Origin: an uncultured Treponema sp.
GTDB taxonomy: Bacteria; Spirochaetota; Spirochaetia; Treponematales; Treponemataceae
Reading direction: 5' to 3'
DNA: 17,514 nucleotides
NCBI GenBank assembly: GCA_946538795.1
Contig: CAMNGY010000004.1
Span: 1-17,514 of the forward strand
The notes below the pieces were generated by a model that did not search any database, was not told where the DNA came from, and was given only the letters and a program-made list of their open reading frames with translations. Within the stretch, counting starts at the first letter, position 1, and each line of letters starts with the position of its first letter. A program made the position numbers and the translations under genes. This document shows positions 6,503-14,122 of the stretch, piece by piece.

Positions 6503-7653
6503 ACCCCGCCTCCCCTCTGGATTCCGTATACTTCATAAAGCTTCCGGAGGGATTCAAGCTTTCCCCTCACGCGATGCAGCTGTCCTCCGAGATTCCCCTC
6601 CCCGTCCAGAAGAAGGACGAAGAGGAGGCCGGCCGGTTTGACATGAAGGAGCTTACCCCGGAGCAAGTGCTTTCAGGCATCCTGACGGTGCTGGCTTACG
6701 ACAGGCAGAACGAGCACCTGGACTACTACAGGAAGATTCTCTCGGAAGCCCGGCCGGGAATAAAGAGCGAGCTGGCGGAAGCCGCCATACTCAAGACCCG
6801 GAACGAGGACTGGGAGCTGGCAGAGGAAATATGGCTTGCCTTGCACGGGCTTGACCCCGAGGACAAGGCCATAATCCTGAACATGGCCCTTTTCTTTGAC
6901 CAGCGGGCCGACAACTACCGTAAGAACGCCCTTTATGACGATGCGGACGCCTATGACTCCAGCGCGGAGGAATACTACAAGGACCTTTTGGACAGCGAGG
7001 AGGAAGTTCCCGACGCGTTCTTCAACGCAGGTTTCTTCTATTTAAAGAAGCACAACTTCTCGGATGCGAAGGCCTGCTTTGACAGCTACCTGGCGCTGAT
7101 GTCGGACGCAAAGGAAGAGGATCTGGGCGAGAACGGCGAGTACAAGATAAAGCGCGCCCAGGAAACCCTGGAGAAGATAAAGAACCGCAACCTGGAGAAC
7201 GAGCGCTTCCACAAGGCCTACGAGCTCATTTCCTCCGGAAGGGAGGCGGACGGTCTTGTGGAGATCCGCCGCTTCATACAGGACAATCCCGTCGTCTGGA
7301 ACGCATGGTTCCTGCTGGGCTGGGGCCTGCGCCGGCTGGAGCAGTTCGCCGAGGCAAAGATGGCCTTCCAGAAAGCCCGCGAATGCGAGGGCGGGGATGA
7401 AAGCGCGGACACGTGCAACGAGCTTGCGATATGCCAGATGGAAACGGGGGACTTGGACGGAGCGCAGGAAAGCCTCATAGACGCGCTCAACCTGGATCCT
7501 GACAACACCAAGGTCATAAGCAACCTGGGCTTCCTGTCCCTGAAGAGGGGCAATGAGGAAGAGGCCCGGAAATACTTCATGACCGTGCTGGATATAGACC
7601 CCAAAGACCCGGTCGCGGCCGCCCAGCTGGAGAAGATGGAACTAGAAGCCTGA
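6499..7653 (+). CDS. Tetratricopeptide-repeat protein
   Basis: 384 aa, soluble and acidic, with no signal peptide. TPR-like helical pairs are visible at about residues 104-136, 172-204, 267-297, 303-335 and 337-370. The last two are the most canonical: NELAICQMETGDLDGAQESL, ending ALNLDPDN, and SNLGFLSLKRGNEEEARKYF, ending VLDIDPKD. Residues 1-60 are a non-repeat leader and 135-165 an acidic Tyr/Asp-rich stretch. TPR arrays are protein-binding scaffolds; no enzymatic motif is seen. Its ATG overlaps the PilZ stop (ATGA), with GGAG at 6491-6494 close upstream. The tight coupling suggests the PilZ protein is its partner or controls it, so this may be how the c-di-GMP signal is passed on; that is inference. 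After the stop, about 100 bp hold the next promoter. Confidence 0.85.
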   Translation: MNPASPLDSVYFIKLPEGFKLSPHAMQLSSEIPLPVQKKDEEEAGRFDMKELTPEQVLSGILTVLAYDRQNEHLDYYRKILSEARPGIKSELAEAAILKTRNEDWELAEEIWLALHGLDPEDKAIILNMALFFDQRADNYRKNALYDDADAYDSSAEEYYKDLLDSEEEVPDAFFNAGFFYLKKHNFSDAKACFDSYLALMSDAKEEDLGENGEYKIKRAQETLEKIKNRNLENERFHKAYELISSGREADGLVEIRRFIQDNPVVWNAWFLLGWGLRRLEQFAEAKMAFQKARECEGGDESADTCNELAICQMETGDLDGAQESLIDALNLDPDNTKVISNLGFLSLKRGNEEEARKYFMTVLDIDPKDPVAAAQLEKMELEA

Positions 7654-7722
7654 TTTTCTTTCATGAATCCTCCCGATTTTTGAAATCAGCCTGTCAAATT
7701 TCCTGAGCAACCGCAAAACGGC

Positions 7723-7751
7723 TTGTCTAAATTCCATTTATGGAATAAAAT
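7723..7751 (+). promoter_or_regulatory. Promoter, apparently leaderless, for the 528-aa/GGDEF operon
   Basis: TTGTCT (7723-7728), a 17-nt spacer and TAAAAT (7746-7751), then 6 nt to the ATG at 7758. The expected transcription start coincides with the A of the ATG. No Shine-Dalgarno site is present. A perfect inverted repeat occupies the spacer (7731-7746). Confidence 0.7.
7731..7746. promoter_or_regulatory. Inverted repeat between -35 and -10, candidate operator
   Basis: ATTCCAT-TT-ATGGAAT is a perfect 7-bp inverted repeat with a 2-bp centre. It fills the promoter spacer and shares its last T with the -10 box. A dimeric regulator bound here would block RNA polymerase. An inverted repeat this short could occur by chance, but its exact placement makes an operator plausible. 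Confidence 0.45.
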
Positions 7752-7757
7752 GCTAGT

Positions 7758-9344
7758 ATGGCGTTATTTCAGAATTTAATAGATTTCTTCCAAGAGCTTT
7801 TCATGCCGGCCTCGCCGGAGGTAAAAAAACGTATCGCCCTTCGTAAGCTGGAAAACGAGGTGAAGGACTTCACGCCTCAAATCTACAAGAACGACATGCT
7901 CCTCCCCAACTTCGCGGAGGCCCTCAGAATTCTCTACGTGAACACAAAGCCCATTTACAACCTGCTTTCGGAAACCCTGTGCAGCGAGGACCTGGAGCGA
8001 AACCATCACTTCTCCGAGCAGCTGATGATGACGGGTTTTTCGGACAACGCCCAGGAGATCCTGGAAAGCCTCTCCTACGCAAACCGCAAGGAGGCTGCCC
8101 GCAACGCGGATTCCCTGTCCAGGCACTTCGACAGGGAGAGGGCCAGGCTGGAAAAGGCCATAGAGGAGCTTAAAAGCCCCGACTTTGCCAAGATCGACGA
8201 CGTGCTGAGCAACATAAAGCAACTGAACGACATCTGCAAGCTCAACTACATCACGCCTCTCAAACTTTTTGACCAGCATTTCAGCATAAGCAACAACTAC
8301 CTGCCGTCATTCCAGTCAATTCCCCTGGAGCTGGCCGAAAACGCCCTGCAGGAACTTTATTACGCCACCGCCGGAATGGACATAAGCAAGTCCACGGGGA
8401 ACGCCCTGCTGGCCGTCTACAAGCTCTACAACCGCGGCAATGTCATAGCGGATGAGGAGGTCACGCTGGGGAACGCGCTCAGGAAGATACAGGGCGTGCT
8501 CAAGGGCGTGCTCAAGCCGGAGCTGCTCGTCAGCCTGATCCGCCTGTCGAAGGGGAACCCGACGATGGTCCCCGAAAAGGCCAGCTACAAGAGCGAGGAG
8601 AGGGTACGCTACGCCAAGTACCTGGAGAACCGCTTCACGATTGAGGAAGGCCGCCTGAAGAACGAGCTTCAGGACGAAACCATAAAGGCCGAAGTCAGCA
8701 CCCTCTTCAGCGGCAGGGACCTGGAGAACATAGGGGCATACAACAACAAGAACAACGAGCTGCTCAAGCAGAACACGCCATGCTCATTCTTCTGGATCCT
8801 GCCCATGCAGGTCCTCAAGACCTTCCTGACGACCTATTTTGAGGGAAAGGTGAAGCCCTTCCTCAACGACATAGTCATAGAAGGATTCTTCAACCTGAAC
8901 GACTACAAGTCGGATTTTGCCGCACAGGTCTATGCCGTGAACGACAGCCTGGCCCATATACAGGTCTTTGAGCAGAAATTCCAGCATCAGGGAGCCTACG
9001 ATGAGAGCCTGCTCACCGGATTCATCCGGGACAGCCACAAGGATGCGAATTTCCTGACAAAGCTCAAGACGCTGGTTGAGTCCATAGACAAGGAAGCCAA
9101 GATGATAATCCAGAACGAGGCTGCCGCAATCTACCGCCTGTACGCCAAGGTCCAGGAGATTGACGTGGAGGCAAAGAAGCCCACGAGCGACATCGTGACC
9201 AACATCAAGGTACTGGCCATGTCGTCCAGAAACAGGGACAACTTCGCGTTCCTGGACACGACCATCCAGCAGTGGCAGCTTTTCTTCAATATAATGAAGG
9301 ATTACGTAGTCCTTTCCACAGGAGAAAAGGGCGGCTCAAAATAA
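7758..9344 (+). CDS. Large soluble helical protein of unknown function, spirochaete type
   Basis: 528 aa, predominantly alpha-helical and rich in Lys, Glu, Leu and Asn, with no signal peptide and no clear membrane span. Residues 1-20 (MALFQNLIDFFQELFMPASP) form an amphipathic helix that could touch a membrane. Charged heptad-like stretches occur near 100-150 (SLSRHFDRERARLEKAIEEL) and 285-320. A hydrophobic segment NTPCSFFWILPMQVLKTFL lies near 340-360. No catalytic motif is recognisable. I associate this architecture with an uncharacterised Treponema family, possibly Pfam DUF5312, from memory only. ATG 7758 lies 6 nt after a good -10 box. The stop TAA abuts the ATG of the diguanylate cyclase gene, so the two are co-expressed and this protein is likely involved in the same c-di-GMP pathway. 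Confidence 0.75.
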   Translation: MALFQNLIDFFQELFMPASPEVKKRIALRKLENEVKDFTPQIYKNDMLLPNFAEALRILYVNTKPIYNLLSETLCSEDLERNHHFSEQLMMTGFSDNAQEILESLSYANRKEAARNADSLSRHFDRERARLEKAIEELKSPDFAKIDDVLSNIKQLNDICKLNYITPLKLFDQHFSISNNYLPSFQSIPLELAENALQELYYATAGMDISKSTGNALLAVYKLYNRGNVIADEEVTLGNALRKIQGVLKGVLKPELLVSLIRLSKGNPTMVPEKASYKSEERVRYAKYLENRFTIEEGRLKNELQDETIKAEVSTLFSGRDLENIGAYNNKNNELLKQNTPCSFFWILPMQVLKTFLTTYFEGKVKPFLNDIVIEGFFNLNDYKSDFAAQVYAVNDSLAHIQVFEQKFQHQGAYDESLLTGFIRDSHKDANFLTKLKTLVESIDKEAKMIIQNEAAAIYRLYAKVQEIDVEAKKPTSDIVTNIKVLAMSSRNRDNFAFLDTTIQQWQLFFNIMKDYVVLSTGEKGGSK

Positions 9345-10427
9345 ATGAACGGGGATTCTCAGGAAAAGGAGATCTTCGATCTCGAACAAACTCTGAACCT
9401 CTTCAAATCCCTCTGCACGACGATTGAGCTGCCCAAGCTCATTCAGTCCATCCTGTACACGTCGATGGCCCTGATGCGGGTGACGGGGGCAGGAATGTTC
9501 ACGATAGGCACGCTGGAAAGCGGCTCCTTCCGGCTTGGAAGCAACGCGGTCAACCTTGAGGTGGATCACTCCGAAAAATACATCATTCCCATGAAATCCC
9601 CCCTGATCACAAGCCTTTCCAACTTCGCCAGCCCGGTGACGCTGGAGCAGCTGAGGGAAAAAATCCCCGTCTGCAAGGACCTGGACACCATAGCGAGCCT
9701 TAAGCCCACGCTCATCGTCCCGCTTATTTTCCGCAGGCGGGTCAACGGAATCCTCCTGCTGGGAGAGAGGATTGACTTCGGCGCAGGCTCCGAGCTGGCC
9801 TACAGCGACTACGACAAAAAACAGATTGCCACGCTGGCCAGTCTGGGCGCGGTGGCCGTGAACAACGCCTCCCTGGTCGAAATCTCTTCGACCGACATGA
9901 TGACCCACCTCAAGTACAAGTACTACTTCTACAACATCCTGTCCGACAGGATGGAGGCATCCCTGAATTCCAACGGAGTGCTTTCGGTCATAATGTTCGA
10001 CATAGACTTCTTCAAGAAAGTCAATGACAGCTACGGGCACAACTGCGGGGACTACATCCTTGCATCGGTGGCCTCGATAATCAAAAAAAGCATACGGGGC
10101 AAGGACCTGGCGGCCCGTTACGGCGGCGAGGAATTCACGCTCCTCCTTTCGGGCGAAAACGGCAGGAATGCCTGCCGGGTGGCGGAGCGCATACGCAGGA
10201 CAGTAGAGTCGAACACCTTTGAGTACCAGGGGCAGACGATAAAAATCACGATTTCGGGCGGGGTCGCGGAATTCTCACGGGAAATGAACAGCAACCTCTC
10301 CCCGGAAGAGCTGGTGGATGTCGCGGACAAGGCCCTGTACGTTTCCAAGAACAAGGGGCGCAACAGGATAACGTTCGCCTATCCGGTCCTCATGACCGCA
10401 CTGGACAGCGAGCAGCCACAGGACTGA
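9345..10427 (+). CDS. GAF-GGDEF diguanylate cyclase
   Basis: 360 aa. Residues about 26-178 form a GAF-like sensor domain (ending GILLLGER, then KKQIATLASLGAVAVNNASL), linked by a short helix to a GGDEF domain (about 186-345). The catalytic signature is intact as RYGGEEF (GGEEF at 260-264). The metal-binding aspartate lies in FDIDFFKKVND (218-228). An RxxD inhibitory site is present as RGKD (251-254), exactly five residues before GGEEF, so product inhibition by c-di-GMP is expected. It makes c-di-GMP from two GTP; the GAF ligand is unknown. No membrane segment or EAL/HD-GYP domain is visible. Its ATG directly follows the TAA of the preceding gene; AAGGG about 15 nt upstream is a weak ribosome site, so translation probably depends on coupling. 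A PilZ receptor gene lies two genes upstream, completing a local make-and-sense pair. Confidence 0.93.
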   Translation: MNGDSQEKEIFDLEQTLNLFKSLCTTIELPKLIQSILYTSMALMRVTGAGMFTIGTLESGSFRLGSNAVNLEVDHSEKYIIPMKSPLITSLSNFASPVTLEQLREKIPVCKDLDTIASLKPTLIVPLIFRRRVNGILLLGERIDFGAGSELAYSDYDKKQIATLASLGAVAVNNASLVEISSTDMMTHLKYKYYFYNILSDRMEASLNSNGVLSVIMFDIDFFKKVNDSYGHNCGDYILASVASIIKKSIRGKDLAARYGGEEFTLLLSGENGRNACRVAERIRRTVESNTFEYQGQTIKITISGGVAEFSREMNSNLSPEELVDVADKALYVSKNKGRNRITFAYPVLMTALDSEQPQD

Positions 10428-10465
10428 CAGCAGCCCAGCGCCGGGAACCACGAGGCAGGAACGGC

Positions 10466-11377
10466 TCAGAAAAGCTTTTCCCCCAGAAGACGGGCTGCAA
10501 GGGCCACGGACATAAGGGCAGTGCTGTTCCTGTCATCCAGAATCGGGTTCACTTCCACAATCTCCATTGACTTGACCATCCCCAGAGTTTCCATCTCCTC
10601 CATGAGAAGCAGGCCCTCCCGGTAACTCAAGCCGCCGGGAACGGGCACCCCTGTCCCCGGCGCAATGGAAGGATCAAACGCATCCATGTCAAAGCTTATG
10701 TGAACGACGTCGCATCGGGTCTTGAAGAAGATGCGCACTTTCTTAAGGACATCGGGGAGGCCCATGCGGTCTATGTCGCTGACGGTGAAGCAGGTCACGC
10801 CGGCCTGGTGCATCAGGGCCTTCTCTCCCGGATCCAGGTCCCGGGTTCCCACAAAGCAGATGTTCTCCGGATCCACCTTGCGCCCGTCCCGGTACAGGTT
10901 CACCAGCTCAGGAAGGCCAAAGCCCGCGCTCGCCGCAAGGCACTCGCCGTGTATGTTGCCGGTAGGGGAGCTTTCGGCAGTGTTGAAGTCCCCGTGCGCA
11001 TCAACGTACAGGACCCCCAGGCGCAGGCCCTTCTCCCTGCACCAGGCCCCTACGCCGGCAAGACTTCCCAGCACTATGGAATGATCCCCTCCCAGGACAA
11101 GGGGAAATTCCCCCTGTGACACCGAAGCATGCACGTGCGCGGCAAGGGACTCGCACGCCGTCACGATGGGCAAAAGATATTTTGCCTTGGGATTGTTCCC
11201 CACATCCGCATATTCCTGAGGAACGACAGGAATGGGAGCCGACGGCGGCACAACGGTGTGCCCCAACGACTGGATCCTGTCCTTTATTCCGGCCAGGCGG
11301 ATGGCGGACGGCCCCATGTCCGAGCCGTGCCTTCTGCCCCCGAAGTCCAGGGGCATCTCTATTATATTTACTTTCAT
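10466..11377 (-). CDS. rocF: Arginase
   Basis: 303 aa, the normal arginase length. It hydrolyses arginine to ornithine and urea with a two-manganese centre. All metal ligands are visible: H99 in GGDHS (96-100), D126, H128 and D130 in DAHGDFN, and D230 and D232 in SFDMDAFDP. The substrate loop SPTGNIHGE (137-145) matches arginase rather than agmatinase. EVNP (275-278) supplies the glutamate seen in the guanidinium pocket. The protein is cytoplasmic. It is convergent with the cyclase gene (38 bp apart, no clear terminator). Upstream are a possible 11-codon leader ORF and a hairpin. A weak -10 (TAGACT, 11392-11387) lies 9 nt before the ATG. The nearest Shine-Dalgarno-like AAGGAG (11398-11393) is 15 nt away, too far to be ideal. 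Arginine catabolism or polyamine supply is the likely role; no partner gene is adjacent. Confidence 0.95.
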   Translation of the reverse strand: MKVNIIEMPLDFGGRRHGSDMGPSAIRLAGIKDRIQSLGHTVVPPSAPIPVVPQEYADVGNNPKAKYLLPIVTACESLAAHVHASVSQGEFPLVLGGDHSIVLGSLAGVGAWCREKGLRLGVLYVDAHGDFNTAESSPTGNIHGECLAASAGFGLPELVNLYRDGRKVDPENICFVGTRDLDPGEKALMHQAGVTCFTVSDIDRMGLPDVLKKVRIFFKTRCDVVHISFDMDAFDPSIAPGTGVPVPGGLSYREGLLLMEEMETLGMVKSMEIVEVNPILDDRNSTALMSVALAARLLGEKLF

Positions 11378-11400
11378 AGGACCGAGAGTCTACTCCTTCA

Positions 11401-11510
11401 CTGCGCTGCCACCCAAGGCAGCAGGTCAAGTCATTTTTTGGAGCTCTGTAATTCCACAGCAGGCATAAAACTCCGTCCTCCATTGTATCACAACTTGCCT
11501 GAATTCGGAA
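11401..11510 (-). promoter_or_regulatory. Arginase leader: promoter, possible leader ORF and hairpin
   Basis: Reading the minus strand, a weak TTCCGA (11510-11505), a 17-nt spacer and TACAAT (11487-11482) overlap the end of the methyltransferase gene. Then come GGAGG (11481-11477) and ATG at 11466 opening an 11-codon ORF (MPAVELQSSKK) that stops at 11431. A hairpin follows: ctgctgcc (11424-11417) pairs with ggcagcgcag (11410-11401, small bulge). No T-tract follows the hairpin. If transcription starts near 11475, the GGAGG would not be transcribed, leaving only GGAG close to the ATG. The leader ORF is therefore weakly supported. Confidence 0.25.
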
Positions 11511-12465
11511 CAGTTTCCCCGCTGCGCCGCGTCTGCGATGCATTCAGGCTGTTGCGCTCCCAGAAAACCCCGTCCCTGTAGCCCTGTATCTCCTTGTCCG
11601 TGTCCGCCATGCGCAGGCGTTTGGCGGCGTACAGGCAGTAGTCCCCGCTCAGCTCCACACCGCAGTACTGGCGGCCCAGCTTCTTGGCGGTGACGGCGGC
11701 AGTCCCCGATCCAAGGAAGGGGTCAAAGACCATCGCGCCCGGCCGGGACGAGGCGAGGATCAGCTTGGCGTAAAGCTTCTCCGGCTTCTGCGTGGGGTGG
11801 TCGGTGTTCTCAGGCATGGACCAGAAGGGGACGGAGATGTCGTCCCAGAAGTTTGACGGGCAGGTCAGGCGGGTCCCGCTCTCCTCGTCCCAGTCCTTGG
11901 GCTTTCCGTCCGACCTGTAGGGGGCAAGGACCCGCCTGCGCATCTTGACGGCCTCAAGGTCAAAACAGTAGTTCCGCGGGTCCTTGACGGCAAACCAGAT
12001 GTCCTCCATCGAATTCTTCCAGTTGCCCTTGGCCCCCCTCCCCTTCTCACGCTGCCAGGTTATGCGGTTCAGCACGGCCAAGTTCCGCTCCAGGGCTCGC
12101 TGCATGGCTGACGAGCACTTCCAGTCCCCGCAGAGGTAGAGGCTGCCGTCCGCCTTGAGCTTGGCGCACACGGCAGGAAGCCATGAGTCCAGCCAGGCCT
12201 CGTAAGAGGAATCCTTCATCGCACTGAATGTATGGCCGCCGAAGTCCTTGGTCAGGTTGTAGGGAGGGTCAATGATGATGAGGTCGGCGAAGGCGTCCGG
12301 CAGCAGGGGCAGGATGTCAAAGATGTCGGCCTGTATGACCTTGCCTGCCGGGTCCGGGTCCTGCCGGAACTGCCCCGCGTCCACGATGCCGGCACGGAGG
12401 GCTTCACGTTCCTCCGGCAAGATAGTCAGCGTCCTGTTCCGTGCCGCGCGGGGCTTTTCTTCCAT
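11488..12465 (-). CDS. Site-specific DNA methyltransferase (beta-class order, DPPY type)
   Basis: 325 aa. Motif IV is DPPYNL (66-71) and motif I is FDPFLGSGTAAVTA (247-260). The catalytic motif therefore precedes the AdoMet motif with the target-recognition region between them (about 130-220), the permuted order of beta-class amino-methyltransferases. HPTQKP (223-228), typical just before motif I, is present. DPPY favours N6-adenine over N4-cytosine methylation, though not conclusively. The recognition sequence cannot be predicted. No restriction endonuclease gene is adjacent, so it looks like an orphan enzyme that may act in regulation or strand marking, or a phage or restriction remnant. 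It follows gatA on the same strand with a 67-bp gap. The ATG at 12465 has no obvious Shine-Dalgarno site and no -10 box at leaderless distance; promoter and start are uncertain. The final 25 residues are an unconserved tail. Confidence 0.9.
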   Translation of the reverse strand: MEEKPRAARNRTLTILPEEREALRAGIVDAGQFRQDPDPAGKVIQADIFDILPLLPDAFADLIIIDPPYNLTKDFGGHTFSAMKDSSYEAWLDSWLPAVCAKLKADGSLYLCGDWKCSSAMQRALERNLAVLNRITWQREKGRGAKGNWKNSMEDIWFAVKDPRNYCFDLEAVKMRRRVLAPYRSDGKPKDWDEESGTRLTCPSNFWDDISVPFWSMPENTDHPTQKPEKLYAKLILASSRPGAMVFDPFLGSGTAAVTAKKLGRQYCGVELSGDYCLYAAKRLRMADTDKEIQGYRDGVFWERNSLNASQTRRSGETVPNSGKL

Positions 12466-12532
12466 ATTGTGAGTCAGTCAGGCAGGGGGCTGCCCGCAGC
12501 CGTGAGCCGCTTCCCGCAGTCCCGGATCGCAG

Positions 12533-14116
12533 TCAGGCTACCGGCAACGGCTGTCCGCAGCCGGCATGTTCCGCTTCCCAGGTCTGGGCGATGCGGAGAA
12601 TCCGCTCCTCGCTGAACATCGGGCCAGCGAACTGGATGCCGACCGGCATGGAGTCGCTGTCACCGCGAGCCGCCGCCTTGGCAAACTCACCGTCAAAGCC
12701 TTTGGTGATTCCCGCCTCAACGCCCGTGCCCGCCGTATGGCCGCAGGGAACGGAGATGGACGGAATGCGGGCCAGGTTGACGAAGACCGTGAAGAGGTCG
12801 CTCAGGTACATCTCAAGCGGGTCGTCCACCTTCTCGCCCAGCCTGAAGGAGGCCGTCGGGCAGGTGGGGCAGAGGATTATGTCGTAGCTTTCGAAGAGCT
12901 TGGCTATCTCCCGCTGGATCCTTGCGCGGACGGACATGCCCTTCTTGTAGGTGTCGCCGGAGAACTGCTCGGAAAGCACGTAGTTTCCGATGATGATGCG
13001 CCGCTTGACCTCGGGGCCGAATCCTGCGGACCGGGTCTCCACGTAGAGCTGGTCGTAGCCCTGCTCGTTGTCCACGCGCGCCCCGTAACGGATGCCGTCA
13101 AAGCGGCTCAGGTTGGAGGCCGCCTCGGAAAGGGCTATGACGTAATAGGAGGCGATGGACGCATCAAGGATGCTCAGGTCAACCACGTCTATCCTGGCCC
13201 CCTTGCCCTCGAACCATTTGCGCACCTCGTCAAAGACCTTGCCCACGTCGGGCGAAAGGCCCTTGCTCTCAAGGAACTGCTTGGGTATCGCTATCTTGAG
13301 CGACTTGAACTCGTCAGCCGTGTATGCGGAAAGCTTCCTGAGATTCTCCTTGCCGGGCAGGTCTGCCGACGTGTCGTCGTAGAAGTCAACGCCCGCCATG
13401 ACGGAAAGGGCCGTCGCAATGTCGGACGGCGTGTGGCCCATGATTCCCACCTGGTCAAGCGAAGACCCGTAGGCAACCACGCCCCAGCGGGAAAGCACGC
13501 CGTAGGTGGGCTTGAGCCCGTAGACACCGCAGTAGCTCGCGGGCAGGCGGACGGAACCGCCGGTCTCGGTGCCGAGGGCAAAGAAAGCCTGGTTTGCGGC
13601 AAGGGCGGCGGCGGAGCCTCCCGACGAGCCTCCCGAGACGTAGGCGCGGTTTATCGGGTTGCGGGTCGGCCCGTAGCTGGAATACTCGGTGGAAGAGCCC
13701 ATCGCAAACTCGTCCTGGTTGCAGCGTCCGAGCGGAATCGCCCCCGCCTCGGTCAGCCGCTTTATGACGGTCGCGCTGTAAGGGGCAACGTAGCCCTGCA
13801 AAATCTTGGAGGCGCAGGTAAGGCGCTTGCCCAGAACGGAGATGTTGTCCTTGTTCGCGAAGGGAATGCCCAGGAGCGGCTTCTTTGCGAAGAGGGCTTC
13901 CACGGCATCGCTGCCGGCGGCCCTGGCTTCGGAAATCTCCTTGTCGGCGGCCTCGGCCAATGCCATCACGTCGTCGTATATCTCAAGGAAGGCGTTGAGC
14001 GGCAGGGAGGACTTCTTGTCCGCCTCGTAGGTGTCCACGGACTTCTTTACCAGCGCAACGCTGCTCGTCTGCCCGGACTTCAGGGCCTTCACAACACTGT
14101 CTATATCGTTCACCAT
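12533..14116 (-). CDS. gatA: Glutamyl-tRNA(Gln)/aspartyl-tRNA(Asn) amidotransferase subunit A
   Basis: 527 aa, an amidase-signature enzyme. GatA hydrolyses glutamine and passes ammonia to GatB, which amidates Glu-tRNA(Gln) or Asp-tRNA(Asn). The catalytic triad is complete: K89 in PFANKDN, cis-Ser S164 in SGGSSGGSAAAL (161-172) and nucleophile S188 in GTETGGSVR (182-190). These are each ten residues later than the S. aureus K79/S154/S178 numbering, consistent with a slightly longer N-terminus. GLKPTYGVLSRWGVV follows as in the family. The length is somewhat above the usual ~485 aa. The ATG at 14116 lies 6 nt after the gatC stop; a GGGAGAAGGGG stretch within the end of gatC is the likely ribosome site. 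It needs GatC for stability. gatB is not in this window, so the third subunit must be encoded elsewhere. The family assignment is secure. Confidence 0.96.
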   Translation of the reverse strand: MVNDIDSVVKALKSGQTSSVALVKKSVDTYEADKKSSLPLNAFLEIYDDVMALAEAADKEISEARAAGSDAVEALFAKKPLLGIPFANKDNISVLGKRLTCASKILQGYVAPYSATVIKRLTEAGAIPLGRCNQDEFAMGSSTEYSSYGPTRNPINRAYVSGGSSGGSAAALAANQAFFALGTETGGSVRLPASYCGVYGLKPTYGVLSRWGVVAYGSSLDQVGIMGHTPSDIATALSVMAGVDFYDDTSADLPGKENLRKLSAYTADEFKSLKIAIPKQFLESKGLSPDVGKVFDEVRKWFEGKGARIDVVDLSILDASIASYYVIALSEAASNLSRFDGIRYGARVDNEQGYDQLYVETRSAGFGPEVKRRIIIGNYVLSEQFSGDTYKKGMSVRARIQREIAKLFESYDIILCPTCPTASFRLGEKVDDPLEMYLSDLFTVFVNLARIPSISVPCGHTAGTGVEAGITKGFDGEFAKAAARGDSDSMPVGIQFAGPMFSEERILRIAQTWEAEHAGCGQPLPVA

Positions 14117-14122
14117 AAGAAA

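Noticed and set aside
10469..10480. Perfect palindrome gaaaagcttttc as a terminator or operator
   Set aside because: It lies at the 3' end of arginase, encodes its last residues, is AT-rich with no loop, and has no following T-tract in either direction.
12488..12501. Hairpin ggctgc-cc-gcagcc between gatA and the methyltransferase gene as a terminator
   Set aside because: The loop would be only 2 nt and no T-tract follows on the minus strand, so termination there is not supported.
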